A stretch of DNA of 23,813 nucleotides from TMED108 sp964386795 (GTDB lineage Bacteria > Fidelibacterota > Marinisomatia > Marinisomatales > TCS55): assembly GCA_964386795.1 (NCBI GenBank), contig CAYLUE010000024.1, positions 1 through 23,813 on the forward strand. The letters are read 5' to 3'. Position 1 is the stretch's first letter. Each line of letters opens with the position of its first letter. Positions 23,549 to 23,813 of the stretch are shown piece after piece. A program made the translations under genes and the position numbers. The notes below the pieces were generated by a model that saw only the letters and a program-made list of their open reading frames with translations, did not search any database and was not told the origin of the DNA.

Positions 23549-23813
23549 ATGAATAAATTAGATAGACGTCAGTTTCTTAGTTCCATTGCAAAGCCCGCTG
23601 CTGCGGCTTCTGTAGTATTAAGTAATCCAACGCTAGTGGCAAACACGCTTAATAAGATTAAACATGTTACCGGAGATCCTAAAACCATTGCGCGTGATGA
23701 AAGCTATTGGAGAGAAATACAGCAAGGCTACACTGCAGACCGTGGCCTTATTAATTTGAATAATGGAGGCGTCAGCCCATCTCCTACTGTAGTGCAAAAT
23801 GCATTAAAGAGAC
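23549..23813 (+). CDS. Tat-exported class V aminotransferase-like enzyme (partial, 3' end outside window)
   Basis: The reading frame is open to the window end (88 codons). Residues 5-10, DRRQFL, form a twin-arginine motif, followed by a short Ala/Val-rich hydrophobic segment (about 15-30), so the enzyme should be exported folded, probably with PLP bound. After a linker, RDESYWREIQQGY and LINLNNGGVSPSPTVVQNAL match the N-terminus of PLP-dependent class V aminotransferases of the isopenicillin-N-epimerase-like group. The catalytic lysine lies beyond the window, so the activity is not confirmed. Exact substrate unknown; the epimerase name is only a family label. It has its own promoter, palindrome and Shine-Dalgarno, unlike most genes here. 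Confidence 0.82.
   Translation, partial: MNKLDRRQFLSSIAKPAAAASVVLSNPTLVANTLNKIKHVTGDPKTIARDESYWREIQQGYTADRGLINLNNGGVSPSPTVVQNALKR

Noticed and set aside
1..23813. CRISPR arrays, insertion sequences, prophage genes, tRNA genes
   Set aside because: I saw no regularly spaced repeats, transposase or integrase motifs, or cloverleaf genes other than the tRNA-like part of tmRNA.

Overview
The window is a dense, AT-rich stretch of bacterial chromosome. It holds 21 protein genes (the last one cut by the window end) and one tmRNA gene, with very little intergenic DNA. The organism is a Gram-negative-type bacterium: there are three lipoprotein signal peptides and a Tat-exported enzyme, the glycyl-tRNA synthetase is the single-chain alpha2 type rather than the proteobacterial alpha/beta type, and the tmRNA tag resembles the one I recall for green sulfur bacteria. 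Together with the AT bias and many GTG/TTG starts this suggests a member of the FCB group, possibly a marine lineage such as Marinimicrobia (SAR406). That assignment is inference; no marker here proves it.

Layout. (1) 5-10295, plus strand: hisS, then a tightly packed run of topA, a CcmH-like membrane protein, glyS, a Bax-inhibitor-1/YccA-type membrane protein, a small PepSY membrane protein and two tandem gamma-glutamyltransferase lipoproteins. Gaps after topA are 3 bp or less and often negative, so this looks like one transcript mixing information processing with envelope functions. (2) 10292-12131, minus strand: rlmN and punA, one base apart. (3) 12221-14091, plus strand: a MoxR ATPase and DUF58 pair. 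(4) 14101-16127, minus strand: a PfkB-type kinase followed by a TPR lipoprotein. (5) 16240-22922, plus strand: a metallophosphoesterase, cysteine desulfurase and mnmA (tRNA 2-thiouridine synthesis), an unknown secreted protein, a LytR_C-domain membrane protein, rsfS, argS and a MarC-family protein. (6) 22929-23275, minus strand: ssrA (tmRNA), tail-to-tail with marC. (7) From 23549, plus strand: the start of a Tat-exported class V aminotransferase with its own promoter and a palindromic operator-like site.

How it fits together: the core theme is translation. There are three aminoacyl-tRNA synthetases, RlmN, MnmA with its sulfur donor, RsfS and tmRNA. Around these sit envelope and salvage functions (glutathione/gamma-glutamyl scavenging, purine nucleoside phosphorolysis). 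I found no defence island, phage, transposon, CRISPR array or biosynthetic cluster. The window is mostly core genome. The points worth a second look are small-scale: a CcmH-like protein with a lone cysteine, a dnaX-like slippery heptamer at the topA end, divergent tandem GGTs, the tmRNA tag and its crowded surroundings, and the palindrome over the last promoter.
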